A DNA stretch of 64,000 nt from Crambe crambe (GCA_963924555.1 OZ004586.1:7894501-7958500); one strand, 5' to 3'; positions 24,348 through 36,146 are shown, counted from the stretch's first letter. Notes: generated by a model not told the origin, from the letters alone. Made by a program: numbers and translations.

Positions 24348-24626
24348 TTAGGCCACTATTAATAGAATGATTGTTTCCTGTCCACTGCCCGCATATTGAA
24401 AATGTCACCGTATCAATTATTACTGCCACTGCTCATGCTCGCAGTAGAGCGTGCATGTTTGGCTTCACAAACAGCTCTTTTTGGGAAAGCCCATGGTGAA
24501 TGATGAAGATAGGACCTTTGAGACAAACAACGAAGCAATAATAGAATAATTATAATAACCTCCCGCCCACAGGACTTGTGGATGTCTTCTTGAACAGGAA
24601 ACTAGGATTCTATAAATAGTGGTAGG
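24348..24626. mobile_element. TTAGGCCACT MITE, copy 1
   Basis: The left end TTAGGCCACTATTAATAG and right end 'ctataaatagtgg' are inverted repeats, the right one degraded. About 280 bp, homologous to 50920-51246. Preceded by TA. Contains 'ggctttccc' type GC-rich internal sequence and no ORF. Confidence 0.7.
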
Positions 24627-25123
24627 TAGACACAGTGAAAAAGAAATCAGTGAAAATCAAAATAATAATAACCAAGTCTACTACCTGCCAAGGCATCAAG
24701 TCTTTTTAAAGACAAATTTGTTAAAGTATCCTGAATACAGGGGTGGCCTCATTTCAGGGGTCCTGATTAGAGGGAGTTCACTGTATTCTAATGTATGAAG
24801 AACTTTAAGTAATCTATTAAATCTTTACAGGACAACTAACAATGGACGATCACTTCCAAGTTGTTAAATCTCTTGAAACTCTAAGGATTTATTGTACTAC
24901 ATCGTACCTCAACCTGTAGTTGGTCAATTCTTTAACAAATCTAAGGTGAAGTCATGGCCCAATACCCACGGCCTCAGAGTGTTTGATTTGTTTGTATAAA
25001 TAATAAGCTAGAGCTTACTTGAGGGTACTGCAGCACAAGGCTGTGTTCTGGTCATGTATAAAGCCTAGGGTACGTAAAAGGTCATTGAAACTGTTGGTGG
25101 CATATTTCAAAGCTAGGGTTTAC

Positions 25124-25312
25124 TTGAGTCATCATTGGGTCCGGAGGGATCAGTGGAGGATTGTGCTGAGGGGACTGGGGAGGAGTCACTGGAGAGTAGG
25201 GTGGTGGGTGTAGCCGTCGTCATTCTTTCAGAGGACTTGTTCAGAGATCTCACAGGCACAGTGAGTACAGGAGGAGGGGCCGTCACAGAATCAGTAATTA
25301 TGGGGAAAGACC
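25124..25312 (-). CDS. Ser/Thr/Pro-rich linker exon of gene B
   Basis: Bounded by 'aatatag' and 'TCAA|GTAAAC'. It encodes 63 residues such as 'TAPPPVLTVP' and 'SSDSSPVPSAQSSTDPS' with no fold expected. It lies between the CARD and Death exons in compatible phase 1. It is probably a flexible spacer; assignment rests on splice phase and position only. Confidence 0.5.
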
Positions 25313-25406
25313 CTATATTATTATTAAAAAACAACTCTACTAATAATATCATATCATTTCTCTATACCTAAATTGCATTTCAGTCATACATCTAGTCTCC
25401 ACCTAC

Positions 25407-25762
25407 CTGGTAGGGGCTGGTGGGTAGAGAGTTCAGGAGCTGACACACCAGGACCTGTGCTTCCCTGATACTCTGTATCAAGAATCTCGATTATGTCTTT
25501 GTATCTTGTGCTGTTCTGGTGCATATAGTTGACCACTACATGGTAATTGCGAGGATGGAGTTCAACTCGATCTCTGATTGCAGTCACAAGTATGTTAGAT
25601 TTTTCAGCAGGAAAGAGTCTTGATGTTGGACTGCTGACGACATCATAATCATCTGTTGTGAGGAGTCCCTGCTCATGAAGAAACTGTGCTATATCTCTGT
25701 CCGACTTGAGAGCAATCTCCAACTTCCTGCTGCATAGTGGAATATTCCTTGGATTCTGCCAT
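25407..25762 (-). CDS. CARD exon of gene B
   Basis: The CARD frame reads 'LEIALKSDRDIAQFLHEQGL', 'DDYDVVSS', 'NILVTAIRDRVELHP' and 'RYKDIIEILDTEY', paralogous to the CARD exon of gene C. It recruits CARD adaptors by homotypic interaction. The exon ends phase 1 at CCAG|GTAGGT. The conserved start (ATG at 25762, 'MAESKEYST') is one base out of frame with the domain (40 nt from 25762 to codon 25722), and the domain frame has an upstream stop without ATG. Either a small deletion broke the start or an unseen splice repairs it. Confidence 0.7.
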
Positions 25763-27984
25763 TTCCACTACCAACAGTCAGCAATGGCTCTAACTCTAGA
25801 CATACACAATACACAAGTGATCAGTAAAGAGATAGCCACCACAGCATCAACTTACATGGCAAAATACGAACAAAAGTCAGCAATTCTGGAAATTTTTGTG
25901 GTGTAAAACTTTTGTGTTCTGAAAGAAAAGAATTTATATGCTTCACACTTTAATTTTATAAAACCATGAAAATTTACATGAGATATTGATACAGTAACTG
26001 TCCTATGTACTTCCACATAACCGTCAGTTCAGAGATCAGATCAAAAAAATAGGTGTAGAATTAGCCTAGTACCCACTAGAGAGAGCAGCTGGTACAAGGA
26101 AATGCCCGCACTTTAATAAGAAACATGTGAGGGGCATGGTCTAATTTTGACAACACTCTCTCCTCTGGAAAATGGGAATCTGACCCAGCAATCTTGTGAA
26201 CCCCATATTTCCCTTGCACATCTCTAAAAAAATTCTTCAGGAAAGTGGTCTGATGTACGGCCAGACTAGTCTAGCTAGTGCTGCTTATTAGTACATTAAG
26301 CTACGGCAGACCTAGAGCTATAAACCCACCAGTCAAATAGAAGTGTTGAATTGCCACACCCTCTAGTTTGCTGACGTTGCAAACATTATTTCAATATTAC
26401 TTTATGCTTTAATAGAGAAGATTTGTGGGTGGGGCATGCAGCATCCGATCCTCTTCTCCTCCCTTTCCGTTTGCAATAACCAAACCAAATCCAAAGCCTT
26501 TGCTTGAGGTAAGTCTTTGATACATGAGTTTGACCTACCTCCTGTGAACCCACGAGACTACCTAAACATCATCACCATTCATCCAGGGGTCCTTTTGCTA
26601 GTGCCCTGGGTAAGGTGTGGCATCCTGATCAGAAGCCTTTTCAAGATAGTCTCGTGTGCTACTACATTTTTAGTGAAAGTATTCATATGATTGTCTAGGT
26701 CAACATCACACTATAACTTTGACCTTTCTTCCTCACCTCTTGTGTCCTTCCAGTTCCTCCCAATGTTCTCTCCAATGTTACCAAGACAACAGTGGTGGCA
26801 CCCAAGAAGGGGTCCCAATAGCAACCACCTCCCCCCACCACTTCTGAAGACACTTGAGTGACACCTAATCATCATCCTCATAGGTAACTAAGTTAATAGT
26901 CCTGTATCAGTTTGCTTTTCATAAGCTTTGTGGTTTCTCTAACCTAGCTAACTGTCCATCTTGTAAATGTTCTCCTCCAGTCCATACTAAATGTACTCTT
27001 CTTGTTACAGTGGAAGTTCTGACATTCCAAAAAGAGGACAAGCCTATGCATGAGAGATGACTGCTAATAATATTTTTACCTCCAAAAGAAGACAATCTTT
27101 CTAGAATTGTATCCCCATTTATACATGGAATGGTTGGTGGAATGGTCTCCCCATTGGGACATCTTTATTCATGGAATGGTTGGTGGAATGGTCTCCCCAT
27201 TGGAGCATCTTTATTCATGGAATGGTTGGTGGAATGGGATAATTAAATGGCCAGAAGTTCGTCACAGGCTGACTTACTGCAGAAACCATAATTCTAGGGC
27301 TATGACACGAGAGAAAACAATCTGACATTAAACACACAATAACAAAAGAATTTGGTCACTAATTTCATTTCTAATATTGGTTAATAATAAAGACATGCCC
27401 ATATTCCAATGGTGTTCCGTTTAATCACATGTCCATAATGTTCTAGTTCCAAGTGGAGGCAATGTGGTGGATCGTCAAGGTGTGTGTGAAGCCTGTCGAT
27501 AATCCATACGGTAACTAGCCATGTATAGAAGAAGCATGTTAGAAAAAACATTCGTTAATCATGTGCTCACAGCTTGGAATCAAAGAAACAGGAACAAAAA
27601 GGGGGCATAGCATCTCGATTTACTATTTGTAATAGTGAACTGCTGTTTTTCCAAAAAGGTTCATTCAATAACATTAACTCTGTTAAATGTTGAACATTTA
27701 ATCATCATGCAAATAAACTCTCTGTGGGTTGATCTAGTGACCTTATCAAACCACAGTGCAAATTGTGGCCATGTAGCATTAGCCAGAGTTGGGAAGAACT
27801 TTTATTAGGCTGCATATCCTTTTTTTTTTATGGACAAAAGAATAATATGTTTTTTTAAGCAAAATGCCACCCTTATTGGTCACACATGTGCAAGATAAAC
27901 CACCATGATAATACAAGGATTATGAGTGCTATATGCTACAAGAATTAATTCACATGAAATAGTTGCAGAACAAAAGAGTCACTT
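25763..27984. other. Intergenic region between NACHT genes B and C
   Basis: Contains partial copies of the dispersed repeat (26090-26660, parallel to 18240-18950). At 27118-27240 there is a ~47-bp tandem repeat in three copies ('atggaatggttggtggaatg'). The 3' flank of gene C is homologous to that of gene A ('tgtgcaagataaacc'). No supported gene. Confidence 0.6.
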
Positions 27985-28985
27985 TTAGTAATATAGTAGA
28001 TCACATTCCAGAGCCTCCTGTAGAAGAGGGTGCATGTTTTGCAGTGCCTGCATCTCCAGCAGGTTAGGACACGACTGGTACAATGTTGGCTCAATGGGAC
28101 AGAGTGACTTGGGAGGGATATGTTGCCACCCATAGTTAGGATGAGAGTGATATCTTTTTGAGGATAGTGGTCTGGGAGAGTCGTGTTGTTGCTGTTGTAG
28201 TAGTTGGTGGCGGTAGGGGAAGTGTAGAGTTCTGAGATCACAGAGGGACTGGGATCTCCTTAGGTTGTGTCGTGGAACGCTACGATTTCTTTGCAGAGTA
28301 CAGGCCATGCAGTCACGAAAGGATGGATTCGTATATAGGTTCATATCACTGCTCTCAGTAAATAAGTATAAATTCTCCATGGAATGACTAAGAGAATCAT
28401 TTAGAATCATGATGAGATTACTACAGAAGTGAGGCATTGGAAATAGAATGCTACTGTTGTTGTTTTTAAAATTTATATTTATTGACTTGATGGAGTTCAT
28501 CTCTGCTATACAACTCAAGTATTGGAAAGACCTCAATACCTCCAGTGGGTGAATGAATAATATTAGTAGGGTAACATGCTCAATGTTCGAGCTCTCGGTA
28601 TTAGTACATACTCTATATCCAAAGTTAGTTGTTAATGTTGAAATAGTGGAGGAAGATAGTGCTGCCTGAAGTACTGGATAAAGCTCATTAGAGTTAAACA
28701 GTTTTAACTGTTCCATATCATAATTTTTAAATAATTCTAATTCTGTGAGAGTAGAACTAGTGGTTATGATTTTGGATAATTCTTGTACACCTTTCTGAGA
28801 AGGAGTACAGAAAATGAGTCTCAATTTTTCCAAGTTTGTAATATGTTGAATGGATTGGTAAAGTAAATAGTCATCTTCACATGATTCAGAGAGTATTAAG
28901 CAGATATTTGTCAATCCTGGTGAACTTTTTGAAATCCAATCAGCAACAACTGGTACTAATGGAGAAGAAATTTGGCTTATATAGA
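27985..28985 (-). pseudogene. Frame-shifted LRR-like C-terminus of gene C
   Basis: In the second frame the homology with A and B resumes at 'ISSPLVPVVADWISKSSPGL'. It continues through LRR-like strands ('LTNICLILSESCEDDYLLY', 'LTELELFKN') and the basic 'RHNLRRSQSLC', and ends with 'CPNLLEMQALQNMHPLLQE'. No splice pair that restores the frame is evident. Confidence 0.75.
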
Positions 28986-31900
28986 AAGTTGATATGAAAT
29001 TTGGAGATGAAATTTGTGAGTGATGTAAGTTTGGATGATACATGCACACTGTGATGTACCTCTATATGTAAGTCCTTAATAGTCCCTAATGTTCCACCAT
29101 TTGTTTTCTTTGTGTGCTCAGACAAACTATGTACCAACATCTCTAGAGATGTATATATGTACACTGACTGCCACTGAATAGGAACATGGACTAGACAATA
29201 TCCAAAAACATACATATCCAAGGGTTTCCAAAGCAATAAAATAGACTCTCTGCTATCCAATGAAAATTCAGAAATACAAGCTTGAATTTCATAAAAGCAA
29301 TACAGTAGGAAAGAATAGTCAAGAGATGAGACTAATTCTTCATTGTAGCCTACAATACCACATAAGAACTGACCAAAGACTCTGAGGCGTGGTATCACTT
29401 GTCTAAAATGTGGAGATATTATTTTAGAAAAAGCTTTGTGTACCAATTCGCAGTGAAGTGAAACATACCAAGCAGCAAGAAATTCTTGGATGCTGAGATG
29501 GAGGAAGGAGTAGGAGGTTGCTGCACCCTCACACACATACATCTCTTTGACTGCATCCATGAGACCTAAATGCTGGAAACCCTCTCCAACATCACTATCA
29601 GTAAACACTAGCTGCACATGTTTCTTAAACAGACCACTGTAAGCTAGTTGACTAACTCTCTTAAGGTCTATGGAAACACTCTCTGGTAGATCTTTAAGAC
29701 TAGTGGGTACTCTGGAATGCTTGTCCCATTTCCCATTAGAAATCATGTGCCTCCTGATCAGAACTAGAGTAAGGGTGGTGTAGAGCTGTGTCGTGGTTTT
29801 GGGCATCAGCTCTCTGCTCTTTCTGATATCTTTGTACACTTGTGCAATAATGGCACAATTGACAGGAATGTACATCAGTGAGTTAATGACAGGGTTAGAA
29901 AATATAAAATCCTTGAAGTGAGAAAGAACCTTGGGTTCTGATTTGAAAGCTGTTTCTGCAAATTTTACTTTGCATTCATCAATGAAACCAAGTACTTCTA
30001 CATGCCTGAAATCCTGAGGAAAGAAGTAATGAGATACAGAAGGTCGACTAGTAACAAGACAAGTAGCTTTAGGTAAACAAGAACCATTAATTAATCGCAT
30101 TATCAAACTCTTTTCATCACAAACGTCAGAAGGCATCTCATCGAACCCATCCAATATGAATAGGACACCCTCCCCCTCACATTTCCGCAACTCACTCACT
30201 ACTTTCCTTTGAAATCGTTTATCTTCATGATATATCAGGTCCTCCAAGGAAGTAGCATTCTGGACCCTTCTTTCTCGAAGCTTTAGCAGAAGTACCATTT
30301 TATAGTATTTCAATGAAGTCAAGGTGTCCCACTTCCTGCACAACTCCCAGGCCAAAGTGCTCTTACCAATGCCAGGGGCTCCTTCCACCAACACAAACCT
30401 TGTCCCTGAAGGTACGATATCGTTCAATTCTAAAAGAGTCTTTGCTCCTCCAATTTCATCCACACCACCATGCAGGGACGCTTGTGAGAATGTGTCATCT
30501 TCATGAATGGTCCTACCTTTATCCACCAAAGCAAGGTTAATGAACTCACTACAAGGAGCAATGGAGAGTTTGTCATCACGAGCTACGGACTCATTCTGGT
30601 AATATGGTTTGAGATAGTTATTTGCATATTGCATCAGTGCTGAGTGCTTAACTTTCCCTTTCCTTAGAGATTTACTGGAAATCTTCTTGGAATGTTTTTT
30701 GTGATGAGTTTTCCTCTTGTGTTTTTTCGTAGTGGTCACATGATCACTATCAAAGGAGTCAGAACTAGTGGCACTACTTGATGTAGATGATGGACTAGAT
30801 GATGAGACTACACGTTGTCTTTTCTTACTTTTCTTGTGTTTGTCCAGTACCTTGTGTTTGTGTGTTCCTTTATGCTGCCTTGTGGAGGTAGAGGGTTTCT
30901 TACATTTAACTGGTGGAGTGTTGGAGGTAGAGGAAGACTGGTCAGAATGATCACTGTCACTGGATAAGGATGAGACATTTCTGTAATGGATAGAGTGCAG
31001 TGACATTTCATGATAATATATTAACACAATGATATGCAGAGTACATAAGCTAAATGTAGTTGCTAGCCCTTTCTCATTGAGGAAAAGATCTAGTAGTTGT
31101 CACCCATGCCTTGTGCTGGAAATCTGCAGAACTGTGGGAAAATATGTGACTAAAGAAATGAAGCACTGGATTCTGTCCACAGCTAATCACAGTAACCAGA
31201 ATTATATTCTTTGTGAAGGAAAATACTGGGAATGAAGCCAGTGGACAGCTGAAACACTCGATCATATTGGCATGAGAGCCTCATTGAAAATGTATCAGCA
31301 TTGTAATTTCTTGTCAGCCTAATTAGTATTTCAAGTTGGTAATGGTCATAAACATTAAAAGCTAAATAATAGTGCAGTATGGTAATGGTCATCAATAAAA
31401 TAAACACTTCTTTATTTTAGCCAGGATGCAGCCAAGTGATGCTCAGACTATTTTAAAAACTGTTACTGCCCCCCCCCCCCCCCCCCCCCCCAAGCTGTCT
31501 GCTGTAAAGAATCATTATTCATCATGAGTGAAGTGCTGAAATAGAAGAAGATCCACCATGCCTAACTAAGCAGGTTAACCATTCAGTAAGGCAAAGCGAG
31601 GCTATTCCTAATGGCGGATGATTCTTGAATTGTTCAAATATTTCTTACTTAAACTACTGAGACTTGTGAGCTCAATATTGGAGGATATAATCTAGCTACT
31701 AAAAATATTGCTCATAAGCTCGGAGTTTTTGAAAATATTTGACTGTTCGGAATAGCCCTGCCGTTTGAAATATTTATAACTATGTAGTTACTTACAGTGC
31801 AGTGTTGTTTGGAGGATCTGCATCTACTACAAAAAGAAAGAATGTTACTACCATAGATCACATTCAGTCACTGTATGGACGTACCTTTTCCAAGAATCTC

Positions 31901-32203
31901 ATACTCTTTATCCAGTATCTTCACAATGTCCTCATACTTCTTCCTATTGCTGTGGAAGTACTTGACTAGCTTGTGGTAGTTGTCATGGTTGAGCTCCACT
32001 TTCTCCTTGATAGCAGTTACCAACACACCAGCTTTATCAACACGCGACAGTCTCGAATTTGGGTCAATGACATCATCATAGTCATCTTTCTTGAGGAAAC
32101 TTTCTTCATAGAGATAGTGTGCAATGTCTCTATCTCCACGCAAAGCAGTTTCCAGTTGTCTTGTACACTTGACCAAAGTGTTGTATTCCCTGGACTCTTC
32201 CAT
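27985..32203 (-). CDS. NACHT gene C: CARD-NACHT-LRR-like receptor
   Basis: Three exons: CARD (32203-31885), micro-exon (31817-31796), long exon (30980-27985). The first two exons plus the open part of the third give 793 codons in one frame. Order: CARD (~1-106), Ser/Lys/His-rich low-complexity linker (~115-230), NACHT with Walker A 'GAPGIGKST' (~residue 305) and Walker B 'GVLFILDGFDE' (~385), 'SFLHLSIQEFLAAW', then LRR-like strands. Against copy A a 2-nt loss near 28985 shifts frame and stops at 28940. The other frame continues LRR-like sequence to 27985, ending in the conserved tail. It may be functional as a truncated protein or freshly disabled. Role by family: cytosolic sensing. Confidence 0.75.
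28940..30980 (-). CDS. NACHT exon of gene C (open part)
   Basis: 680 codons open after the micro-exon. The linker starts 'SSLSSDSDHSDQSSS', then 'KKSKKRQR' and 'KKHKRKTHHKKHSKK' (nuclear-localisation-like basic clusters), then the conserved 'YANNYLKPYYQNES' preceding NACHT. NACHT motifs are complete. The last ~10 residues ('FFSISTSCC') are out-of-frame read-through after the 2-nt indel. Confidence 0.85.
31440..31500. repeat. Poly-C run
   Basis: C tract of about 23-25 nt inside an intron of gene C; length is likely unstable. Confidence 0.9.
31796..31817 (-). other. 22-nt micro-exon of gene C
   Basis: Flanked by 'gatgcag' and 'gtaagtaac' on the minus strand. It joins the CARD exon (phase 1) to the NACHT exon (phase 0 after completing Leu). 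Confidence 0.85.
31885..32203 (-). CDS. CARD exon of gene C
   Basis: Starts at ATG (32203, 'MEESREYNTLV'); the upstream GTG is not needed. It encodes 'RDIAHYLYEESFLKKDDYDD', 'AGVLVTAIKEKVELNHDNY' and 'KKYEDIVKILDKEYE', the spacing of a six-helix CARD with the terminal 'Y.DIV.IL' helix. It ends phase 1 at AAAAG|GTACGT. Confidence 0.8.
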
Positions 32204-33166
32204 AAACACACTTAATCAATATCTATAGAGGAGAATAACAGCTTCAAATGATGCTAAAGGAACTGAAAATTACCAAATCATAGTCTGTTGGTACTCAATG
32301 ATTTCTAAATGCACTCTCAGAAAATTCCAGCTAGGATTCCATATTATTACCCGAGGTCCCATGAAGAGGATGTCAAGGCCTCATGGATGACAGAATGCTT
32401 AATTACCTGAGGGTATGGAATGCAGGGTTACCGGATTCTGACAGGTGTTGGACACCGGTACATAGATAAGAATGGCTGCTAGCGACATATTGTTTTATCA
32501 AATAATAGCTTTAGCCAGCAGTTTATACATATGTAGCCTCATACCCAGGCTCTGTAGCTAATTGGAGAGGCTATTGCGTGTTTATAGAGCAGCATAGGGA
32601 AAGAGGGTTGGGTTGGGAAACTTTTTTCTATCATGATATCTAGCTACTAGCTAGATCCTACAGACGTCAAACTAGCAACTTACGCTTAAGCCTTCAATAT
32701 AGTCACAAATTGTTAGCAAAACACACGAAATCATAGCTCAATTTGCATACTAGACCCACCCCCTTTTATGAGTTTCTGCTGACTGTGCAAAATTCATCTG
32801 GATGACGTCATAGGCGCCATAAACATGCAAAATAGACTTCGGATTCCATTGTTAGCTGCCAATGCATATTGAGATCAACATAGAGTCGCCAGCATGGCTC
32901 CGCTACTTCCTATCATAAGAGGTCCCCATACAGCCGCTGCCAATACAGAGAAGCTAGACGCTCTTGGCTCCGTCTTTACAATGGTCGCTTGGAGACGAAG
33001 TTATCGCTGAAAACCCGTTGATAAAAGGACTAGCTATTCAACATCATATTTCAGGCAAGCGAAGTACGCTCTACTTTGCTACTATAATAGCTGACATCTA
33101 GCTTGCTGTGTATGCAGAGGCTGTTAATTAGCTGCTATTCAAAGTGCAGTTGATTTAGCTAGAGCC
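32204..33166. promoter_or_regulatory. Divergent intergenic region: gene C / receptor gene
   Basis: About 1.08 kb separates the start of gene C (minus) from that of the receptor (plus), so it should hold both promoters. There is no ORF of note and no assignable motif besides the TATA box that follows. Confidence 0.4.
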
Positions 33167-33175
33167 TATAAAAGG
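33167..33175 (+). promoter_or_regulatory. TATA box (TATAAAAGG)
   Basis: Consensus TATAAAAGG 112 nt upstream of the receptor ATG. Transcription would start about 30 nt downstream, giving a 5' UTR of roughly 80 nt. Confidence 0.6.
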
Positions 33176-33278
33176 AATCCCTAGCTTATTGTGCAGTTAA
33201 TAGTGTCTTGGGAGGACTGAGTTTATGTGTATCATTCTCTGCAGTATTTGAGTAAGGCAGCATTGAGTTTAGGAGACA

Positions 33279-36094
33279 ATGGAGTGGAGACTGGTTGTAC
33301 TGTGTTGTGGGAGAGAGCAGAATGGATTGAGTGTGTGGAGTGGACTGCGTGCTGCAGTGATGGTGTTACTTGTGCTCTGTGTGGCAGGGGTTAGAGTTAC
33401 AGGTGAGTGAGTAGTGTACACTAGGGGAGGCAAGTCTAGAGTAAACATTGCTGCAACCGTGATAAATATGTCACCTCCATAGTAGCATATGGTACCACCT
33501 AGTGTTGCTTTGATAATACTCTCATTTCATGTTTCTTAACAATTTTATTGACATGTTAATAATGTAGCTACACCTTTGATCTAAATTTTATAAAGTTTAG
33601 TTCATTTTATTTGAGTGGATCTGATTTCGATTTATCGTGTCAGTCATTTCTTTCCCTCTTGCCGGCAATTGAATTTCATGGTTGCAAGATTATGCAGCAA
33701 CCTACTGTGCATCTCTTTACCATTGCAAAAAGCAGTCATTTTCTATAAAGCTTACTCCATTTGTCCGAATTGTCAAGTGTCTCCCAATTGTGAAATTATA
33801 GAGAACATTTTGCAAATTAAGAATTGACGTTCACAATATTGCAATGTCAAGATTGCCGTCAAATTGTCGCTTTGCTAGTTGAAATGTTCGGACATGAATG
33901 TCTCAATTGATACAGCCTCGCCAAATGTCTGTGTTCCTTCTATTGTCATCAATATCATTGCAGTTGTCCATACATGGCTGACTCCCTTTGCTGGGAGAGT
34001 GGGGTGTCTGCTGAAATGTCTGCTCCTCAATGTGCAGTTGTGTAGTCACATTATATTCAGCATTCATAGAAATAGGAGGTGTCTGTTAAGAATACTAGTC
34101 AATGCCTGCAGTGTGTATGTGTGTGGTTAAGGCTGGGCTCTATGGAAAAGTTAATGGTGGTACTATTTTCTTCCAACTGTGCCAATGATCATATTATACT
34201 TTCTCAAGTCAATTAATTTTTACACTCTCAGAACAGCTGCTTTTCCTAAAATTCAGAACGAAGCTACCCATACTGAGATAAACATATTGAGATAAACATT
34301 GTTATTGTTGTTGCCAGAACATGAAGAAGTGAGCCACAAGCTAGAGGAGATGGAAAGCATTTAACCTGGTGCAGGACTGGAATGTTGCTGGTGGTATGAG
34401 TGAGGGCATTCCAGAGCACAGCTGTGACTTGTGTACATAACAGCACTAGAGTCCAATAACAAAGCTCCCCACAGCTATCATGTGGTCCAGCACTCCAGTC
34501 CCTTTGTTATGGTCAGAGAGGACTTTACTATGGTCTCTCCCAACCAAACTGGATTTCTCTCATCCTCTCTCCTTCATTGCAGCTATAATGCCTATCTGGG
34601 CACACCCACCCTGGTAACAGCTGTGTGTATTTAGTGAACAGCTGAGTACAGGGTGCCAGTCTCTATACATTAATTAGTGGTGATGTAGCTTAGGTAATGG
34701 AGGTAAAGCTGGTGATGTAGTACAAGGCTAGAAGAAGCTGGATGTTGGAATAATAAGGCTGGTGATGTAGTCGGAGGCATAATGCTGCATGGTAATGTAG
34801 GATGAGGCTGGCATCACTGATAGAGCATCAGTACAAGTCACCAGATGTGATAGTCCTGGAGGTAACAATGCATTTTTAAAAATGTTGGATGGTTTTCTTT
34901 GATTATACAGAAACGTTCCATTAAGTACCAGTCTCCCTTAATAGAGAACCATTTAAAAAATTTATTATAGGAAATGGATTGCTCCATTTAGACAATGCAT
35001 ACTTATTAATTTATTTATTGTCTTCCTTTGGCCATTGAACTTCCAGTACCTGTCCTCTTCAATTCGGTGACTTAGTTGTCCAATGAGTCCGGGAATATTA
35101 TTTCAGTCCTCCTAATCTCAGTGTTTCACAGTGCTAATGTAAGCATTATCTACTCATATGAGGCGGTCCCTTTAATCATTGGCTGTAGTGTCTAAGCAGG
35201 GTATGCATGAGCCTGGCTCTATCTACTACTCTTTAATGGAACTCCATGACTCCTATCACTCTGTCTCTTGAAAATGAAATTCTTGTCTGATGGAATGACC
35301 ATGTTTATAAAGTGCTATGGTGTGTAAGAGAGTGAGTGAGTGCTTTCTCTCTCTCGCCAGCCTTTCTGTCTCTCTCTATTGCTGTCATAATGTTCACTAA
35401 ATACCTTATATGGAGTGGGTTATCCTCTATCTTGTCTGAGCTAGATGTAGTTAAGCAGACAGACTCGCTGCCTCCTCTCTGAGTTGGACTGTAATTTCTG
35501 TGTGTGTGATAGAGCTGGAGACATAATGTACTTCTAAATTTATAATACCCAGTCTCCTACTTCTCAACCATTGCTCAGAAAGCAGAGGTAGTAGCAGGAT
35601 GCCATTTTCTTTTGATAATAATATTGCAGAAAAATAGTGTTAATAATATTATTGCATGCAAGCCTTTGGAGTGCAGCTTAGCTCTTCTGTGGAGCAGTCA
35701 GGACAAAGAGTGGGTGAACACGAGGCTTGTGACATAACCTTTGCTTGGATGGGTTGGAATGCTTGGACACTGTTGCCAAACAATGCCTGGCCATGTTGCG
35801 CATGCAGGGCAAGCAGCACAAACCCCGTGGTCGCTTCCACTCCCCCACACTCACAAGCAGTCACTGTATTCATAACCAGTCACTTACCATTGTATTCAAA
35901 TTCCATTGCCAAGTCAGCGAGTCTGGTGGCCAGGTTTCAACAAAGCCTTAGCACTTTTGCCTACAAGTCCCTAACATTTTTCCCAGTGTTTTCAAACTAC
36001 TATTTTCTATACAAATGACCCCTAATAGACCGTCTGGTAGCCATGGAGATGGCTGTATGTACAAGTTGGGGCATTCTCTTAGAGTTTTCACCAT

Positions 36095-36146
<52 letters not shown>

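Larger units (their letters stand above)
19900..25762 (-). pseudogene. NACHT gene B: CARD-Death-NACHT-LRR-like, disabled
   Basis: Minus-strand modules in order: CARD exon (25762-25407), Ser/Thr/Pro linker exon (25312-25124), Death exon (24306-24105), micro-exon (23624-23603), NACHT exon from 23123. Donor phases are 1 throughout, except that an unseen small exon is needed between linker and Death. Walker A 'GAPGIGKST' and Walker B 'GILFILDGFDE' are intact. Lesions are a CGA-to-TGA stop at 22270-22268 with the same frame open after it, frameshifts near 21350, 21200 and 20300, and a +1 offset between the conserved ATG and the CARD frame. It is a young pseudogene, or at most a truncated CARD-Death-NACHT fragment. 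Confidence 0.75.

Noticed and set aside
26551-26656. Another TAGTCTC-type MITE
   Set aside because: The ends are CACGAGACTA...TAGTCTCGTG, inside-out relative to the family, with no target duplication; chance or rearranged ends cannot be excluded.
12239-32203. Frameshifts in the NACHT genes as sequencing error
   Set aside because: The neighbouring PTEN and receptor exons (~2.9 kb) contain no error, and each lesion is copy-specific; reads should still be checked at the single lesion in gene C.
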